A stretch of 64,000 nucleotides of DNA from Tenebrio molitor (lineage: Eukaryota; Arthropoda; Insecta; Coleoptera; Tenebrionidae): assembly GCF_963966145.1 (NCBI RefSeq), contig NC_091054.1, positions 1,178,001 through 1,242,000 on the forward strand, in the 5' to 3' direction. Position 1 is the stretch's first letter. Every line of letters starts with the position of its first letter. This document shows, one piece after another, positions 59,501-64,000 of the stretch. The translations under genes were made by a program, and so were the position numbers. The notes beneath the pieces were generated by a model, which saw only the letters and a list, made by a program, of their open reading frames with translations, was not told the origin of the DNA and did no database searches.

Positions 59501-59722
59501 GCTGCACATTTTTTTTTATAATTTCCTTTAAGATTGATTGAAAACTTTAAACTTAAGAAAATGTCACATGTAAGTGAAAACATTGGAGAGAAATAAGACG
59601 TAAAATTAAAAAGAAAAACACAAAAGTTAATCAAAACATCGATTTGTGTTTAACATTGGAACTCCAGATTTCTAGATGAAAGCAATGTAAATTTAATGAA
59701 AGATTCTTACCTTAGGTGGCAT
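53586..59722 (-). CDS. NLR-like protein: nuclease-like domain, NACHT, 19 tandem ankyrins (unit 3)
   Basis: The two exons are 59722-59711 (Met-Pro-Pro-Lys, donor gtaaga) and 58952-53586, about 1792 residues. This is the most divergent copy in the N-terminal half, for example DVTTKETTVYFAIQLKHKDN in the nuclease-like region and many changes in the linker. The candidate catalytic pattern (NLDDVVIDV, then FAIQLKHK) and NACHT motifs (DPGMGKTTLL, VYFFFDGLDEM) are kept. From the first ankyrins on it is close to unit 2. An extra pair of residues (KEDNVEDF) lies near the start. The spread of changes without a single stop argues for constraint. Nineteen tandem ankyrins end at the same TGA-C. Confidence 0.85.
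53604..55484 (-). repeat. 99-bp coding minisatellite, 19 ankyrin units (unit 3)
   Basis: Nineteen head-to-tail units with clear higher-order structure. A five-repeat block (EGGNLET, ERGDLET, ERGNCKT, KWGYLET or KWGFLET, YQRGYLET) occurs twice in succession, a 495-bp period. Upstream of it a three-repeat block (KRGYLET, EGGNLET, KWxYLET) is repeated. Confidence 0.92.
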
Positions 59723-61140
59723 TATTTAATAAAATTGAAACCATTGGTCCAGGGAAAGCAACAATGGGATCGCCAAAAAAAAACCAATGCAGTTTTTGGG
59801 CGCTCGAGTCACTGTAACGAAAATAAAACTGATGAATGATAAATACTTTATCATTGATGCATACAGGGCCTTTCACAACTCGCGCCCCAAAAAAATTTGG
59901 ATGTGTAATTTTGAAGAAAAAAAATCTAGCTTAAAAGATATTTGAGAAAAGACAACTTAAAGTGGATCAATCAGAGATCTACACCTTCAAAGTGTGTAAT
60001 TTTACGTTACTAGAATTTCATTAAAAAAACATTTTAATAATAATAATTATACTCATGTCATATCGTGAGGAAATTCCTTAACATTGACACAGAACATAAA
60101 ACACAAAAAAGTCAAAATGTGGAGGCGAAAGGCCGGTAATTATGTTGATAAGCACTGCATGTACTCCGGCAAAATTGCCGTGCCGCCGGGTGGTGGAGGG
60201 TTAAGTTACTAATAAATAAATTACATATGTAATACTTTTCAATTACGTGATCCTTTCTCGATATTATCTGCAAATAAATACTTTATGGATAAGGTATCTA
60301 TTTTTAGACTATTTTGTAACAAAAAAGTTTGTATAATGTTGACACCCTTTTTTCGAGTATTGCTTAAGATAAACAATTATTGATATCAAAATCTGATCCT
60401 CTTATTAACCGTTGGACTCAAATGAAGTATTTTTTGTTTTAGAAGATTTTCAAATGTTTCAAAGTTTTTTCGATTAATAATAAACTTCTTCATTAAGCCA
60501 CGTATAACTCAATTATTTTTGAAACATCCCTCGTATAATACGATTGTTTCAAATCATAATCCTAATATCGTGCGTTCATTTAAATTAATCTTCAAAATAG
60601 GCGTTGAAGAGTCGATTGTGGACGCACTATACGGATTACGTATCAACTGTTTAAATCTTTTTACACAAGTGGTGCGTTCACAACCGACTCTCCAACGCCA
60701 AGTTTGATGATAAATTTAATCAACAAATAGTAACAGACTCCAACTTATTTCACTAGCCATTAGCTTCTAGTTTAATTAGGGCCAGTTTACAGAAGTGAAA
60801 TTAAGTTAATCGTAATCAAATGCGAGATTAATTGAACACGTGACCAGATTGAACCAATCGAAGTTGCGGATTCATGGGTTAATCGCGCATTAAAATTTAA
60901 TTCGAATTAAATATTTAATTCTCTTCCTATAAACTGGCCCTTAATCTCTTAAAAAATAATTATCTCGTTTATATAAAATATGTAATTATCAACTTATCAA
61001 TTTGAAACTGTTCCAAGAAATTGGCCAATTCAGTTTTTCCTTATATCATGCTCTCAAATAAACACTCAAAGTATCTACCGTGCGATCAACAAATACTTAG
61101 ATAAGGGGCAGCTATGACTTTGACAATGTCAGATTTTTCG
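59723..61140. other. Upstream region and spacer (unit 3)
   Basis: It holds the promoter side of the unit 3 gene, then at 60013-60215 an inverted fragment of the 22137-type element in place of the hairpin and TIR element of units 1 and 2, then spacer with the MITE at 60779. No gene is recognised. Confidence 0.45.
60779..60940. mobile_element. MITE with gggccagttta ends and TTA target duplication
   Basis: The ends gggccagtttacagaag and inverted gggccagtttataggaag enclose 162 bp. TTA flanks it at 60776-60778 and 60941-60943; the empty sites in units 1 and 2 have one TTA. A three-base TTA duplication fits the PIF/Harbinger group. Confidence 0.85.
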
Positions 61141-61303
61141 TATCTTTGATAACTTTAACTAAAACGTCAAACAACTGTCACTAGGAATGAAATTTTAACG
61201 CAAAAATCATTTTTACTTCAGAACATAAAAGATTCATCATTGGATCTTACTTTCTAATGGTGTCTTCAAGCACGGAGAATCAATATACAGCGCTGTTGCC
61301 TGT

Positions 61304-61555
61304 TTGGCCGAGTTTCGGCAAAATTTTTCAAATTTTGCCTTCTTGGAGGCAGATTTTTTGAGTGGTCTGAGAAATGCGGTTATAACTTATGACATATCAT
61401 ATAACATAAGAAAGGGGCTGGGAGGCCAACAGTACGTACCCCAGATGCCACAGCAAATGTTAGCCAACAAATCGAAAAATTGTTTTTATTTAAATAGAGT
61501 TTATCCTCTAGCAGACGTACGTCCAAAATCTCAGGGGTTTCTTTGGTCTAAATAA
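61304..61555 (+). other. Open frame of 83 codons, unassigned (unit 3)
   Basis: The frame reads FLEADFLSGLRNAVITYDIS and onward to GFLWSK, with no ATG start. It lies in a block of about 475 bp shared with unit 2 (where a 14-base loss breaks it) but absent from unit 1. It may be an exon remnant or chance. I do not recognise it. Confidence 0.25.
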
Positions 61556-61616
61556 GTGTTGATCGCACGGTATTTAATACAGTGTAACATTTAAAAGCTT
61601 GTAGAAAAAAAGGTTG

Positions 61617-63052
61617 TATGACATTCATGTGAAAAATACTATTAAGACCACTGCATAAATTGAACACTTTTAAGTTAAAATGTCTAAATTTTTAGACTAC
61701 AACTGTAGGTATAGTCTTTGCCAAAACCAAATAACCACCAACAATGCATTCTACCCAGAAAATCAACCGGCAACGTTGTGTACTTGGATTTGATTGGTCT
61801 AGCACCCTAGTAATATCAAAATTGCCATTATACACTTAGTGTAATTTTGTTTTCACCAACTTAATTCAACAGGTGGTGGTTAGTTGGGTTTGGCACGGCC
61901 TATATATGTAAGCGAAATAAAAAATATATTACCTCAGTGTAGAGGATTGAAGAAAACTGAAAACACGCAATCTAGGCAGGGCAACAAGAAGCAGTGACAT
62001 ACTCCAACTTATTTCACTGGCCAATAGCTTCTAAAACCGTGAGGCCATCTGGAGCCGCCGTCGGCGCAGATCTTAATGTAGGAGCAAATACTCCAGCGAG
62101 TCTATTTTATCACCGATTTTTTTTTATCTCGGTTATCTAAAGTATGCAGTCATCATTTTATTTATTTGAAACTATAGTCCTTTTTTTAAACAATTGCCAA
62201 TGTCAAGATTCCCTCACAGACCAGGCGGTACCACCCTAAAACCTTTCGTTTCGGAACAGCTCTATCGTAAAATCTTTTTCATTTAAAATTTTGAAGTGGG
62301 ATTTCCTACTTGTACAGGGTGTATCTGAAATACGTGTGTTAATTTTAATCAATAGAAAAACTCGCCAATTCATGAAACTTTTCTCTATAACGTTTTTACG
62401 AAAAAGCATTACAAATTGATTTAAAAATTGGAATAAATTAGCCCATGGATAAAAGTGAAAATTTTATGTTATGATAGAAACGGGGCCTTGTTAAAAAGTT
62501 ACATTGTTATAGTAAAAATTAAATAATTAAAATTTAAATTCTCATGGTTACAAAAAGTAGAAACTAGTTAATCACACAAAACGACTCGATTGGTAAAAAT
62601 TGAGGGGAAACAAATCTTGGAATACTTTTGTAAATTTTGCAAAATATTATAGAAAAAGTTTCAAAAATTGGCGAGTTCTTTCACTGGTTAAAATTAACAC
62701 ATGTATTTCAGACACACCCTGTATGCATTGTTCTTTCAGATTCAGATTTAATTAACATCTGACACTATTTCTTTTGTAAGAAAAAAACGACAGTTTTCCT
62801 GTTTTTTTTTAATGCTACATGGTTTAATTTACATTCAAATGATGATCAAAGAGAGGTCATGTAGGTATCTGAAGAAAATGTCAAAGTATACGAACTAAAA
62901 GGTCGACCTGCGTTTATAAATGAGCGAGAAAATCACGGCCTGCTCGAACACCTATATTATTTGAACGCTCGTTACATATTTTCGCCATTATGATTTGTTT
63001 TAGATCCAACAAATTCCATTAGAAAAACTAAAATTACACTATGAAAAAGTCT
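61617..63052. other. Spacer without gene (unit 3)
   Basis: Nearly identical to 39426-40815: the dispersed repeat at 61670-62160, the MITE at 62313 and the repeat block at 62815-62975. No coding is recognised. Confidence 0.45.
62313..62723. mobile_element. MITE with tacagggtgt ends (unit 3)
   Basis: This is a longer copy of 40126-40471; the extra 65 bp in the middle (near 62530-62600) is also present in unit 1, so unit 2 lost it. The ends are as in unit 2. Confidence 0.75.
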
Positions 63053-63468
63053 TTTTTCTTCAAACGTCCGTAAATTATGACATTATCCTGCTGCATTGAT
63101 AATGCTAAAGTGTCACTTCATTGTCATGGCATCTAACGAGCTGACGAGCGGCAGATAAAGTTATTATCTCCGCTGAGGGCGTCCGTGAAGTTATTATCTC
63201 CGCTGAGGGCGTCTGTGAAGTTATTATCTCCGCTGATGAGCGGCAGTAAAGTAAACTAGCTAAATCATTTGAAATTCCTACCTGGTTTCTTAACATGTCT
63301 TAAATAATTTGTTATGAAGGTTTGAAGAAAAAATAGTATATGTTATTCGGAGCAAAAATGGTTTTATGTGCTTTGGCTGGTTTGTCTGCCTCACTGCGTT
63401 CGGCAGCCAATCTACCAGCCGCAGCACATAAAACTTCATTTTTGCTCCTCATAACATAATATACTATT
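63053..63468. mobile_element. Insertion private to unit 3, with tandem repeat and hairpin
   Basis: Unit 2 runs straight from gaaaaagtctttt into gtccattaat. Here about 415 bp intervene. They contain 2.6 copies of a 30-bp tandem repeat (63158-63235, word ttattatctccgctgagggc) and then a hairpin at 63332-63468 (atgttattcggagcaaaaat against atttttgctcctcataacat, terminal atactatt). No function is assigned. Confidence 0.65.
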
Positions 63469-63767
63469 GTCCATTAATATATATGTTCACTGGTAAATTT
63501 AAAACAAGCTTCTCTATTTTCCTTAGAGATCAATGATGTGAAAATCTTCTGGCGTTTTCGTCCAAGTCCATTATCTGACATTATTTATGGTAGCAATAGG
63601 TACAATTTATTATCTGCTATTTTTGGATTTACCGCTATGATTAGTATAACTTAGTCTGGGCTGCATAGAAGATTCAAAAGGTTGCACGCTAAATGTTTTC
63701 GGCACAAATTTAAAAGTAGTTGTGACATCAGTTGTGCAAGCATCTTCACATCAAAATTGCTGACATA

Positions 63768-64000
63768 TGTAAGACTTGATTTTTGCCCAAGGGCGTTATC
63801 CCCTCAATATTTGATAATCAATCGATCAGACTCATCGATACACGTTAAATTAGACAATCTCAGCTACAGTCATACGATAATCTACAATCGGACTCACCTC
63901 CACCTCATTCAGTCATTCAAAGGGTAAAGCACAGGTCCGGACTCGGGTTTGCTCAATGGGGCGGTACAAACATGTAAATGATAAACACCTGACACATCTG
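63768..64000. other. Sequence unrelated to the units at right edge
   Basis: After ctgacata the homology to units 1 and 2 stops and new sequence begins with tgtaagacttgatttttgcc. The TG start is compatible with an LTR or other insertion, or with the end of the array. The window ends before this can be settled. Confidence 0.45.

Larger units (their letters stand above)
49900..63767 (+). repeat. Tandem segmental duplication, unit 3 (partial)
   Basis: It has the same order as units 1 and 2 up to the spacer. Homology stops at ctgacata near 63767, where units 1 and 2 continue caattgac. Private features are an inverted piece of the 22137-type element (60013-60215), a TTA-flanked MITE (60779) and an insertion at 63053-63468. 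Whether the unit resumes beyond the window is unknown. Confidence 0.88.

Overview
This is an AT-rich eukaryotic window. It has spliced genes with GT-AG introns, many short inverted-repeat transposons and an animal COP9 signalosome gene, so it comes from an animal. The UDP-glycosyltransferase relics, the Crypton-type elements and the abundance of MITEs and fold-back hairpins point to an insect, plausibly a beetle. That assignment is an inference from gene style; no species can be named.

Layout. Positions 1-3105 hold repeat debris and the intron of a COP9 signalosome subunit 4 gene, whose first three coding exons lie at 3106-4072 on the minus strand. From about 4581 to the right edge the window is a tandem segmental amplification: unit 1 (4581-27776), unit 2 (27777-49899) and unit 3 (49900 to at least 63767, then cut off or interrupted). 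Each unit has, in order, a relic of a Crypton tyrosine recombinase, a relic of the ATP-sulfurylase half of PAPS synthase, a GC-richer unassigned segment, and a large intact gene on the minus strand. Then comes a long transposon-rich spacer. Units 1 and 2 end with a second Crypton locus and a broken UDP-glycosyltransferase gene.

The large genes are the centre of interest. Each has a four-codon first exon and one long second exon. The encoded proteins are about 2418, 1593 and 1792 residues long. They have an N-terminal PD-(D/E)XK-nuclease-like domain resembling the effector of bacterial Cap4/Avs-type defence proteins, a NACHT STAND ATPase with intact Walker A and B motifs, and a C-terminal stack of near-identical 33-residue ankyrin repeats. 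The stack is encoded by a 99-bp minisatellite with 38, 13 and 19 units. The arrangement is that of an NLR-like sensor: effector, switch, variable recognition array. Everything around these genes is decaying, but the three reading frames are open. All three end at the same TGA followed by C, with more in-frame ankyrin coding beyond it.

Unit 2 is a mosaic. Over about 5.2 kb (near 33310-38640), covering the effector/NACHT exon and the promoter side, it matches unit 1; elsewhere it matches unit 3. This suggests gene conversion. The spacers document recent transposition, because each insertion can be compared with an empty site in a sister unit.
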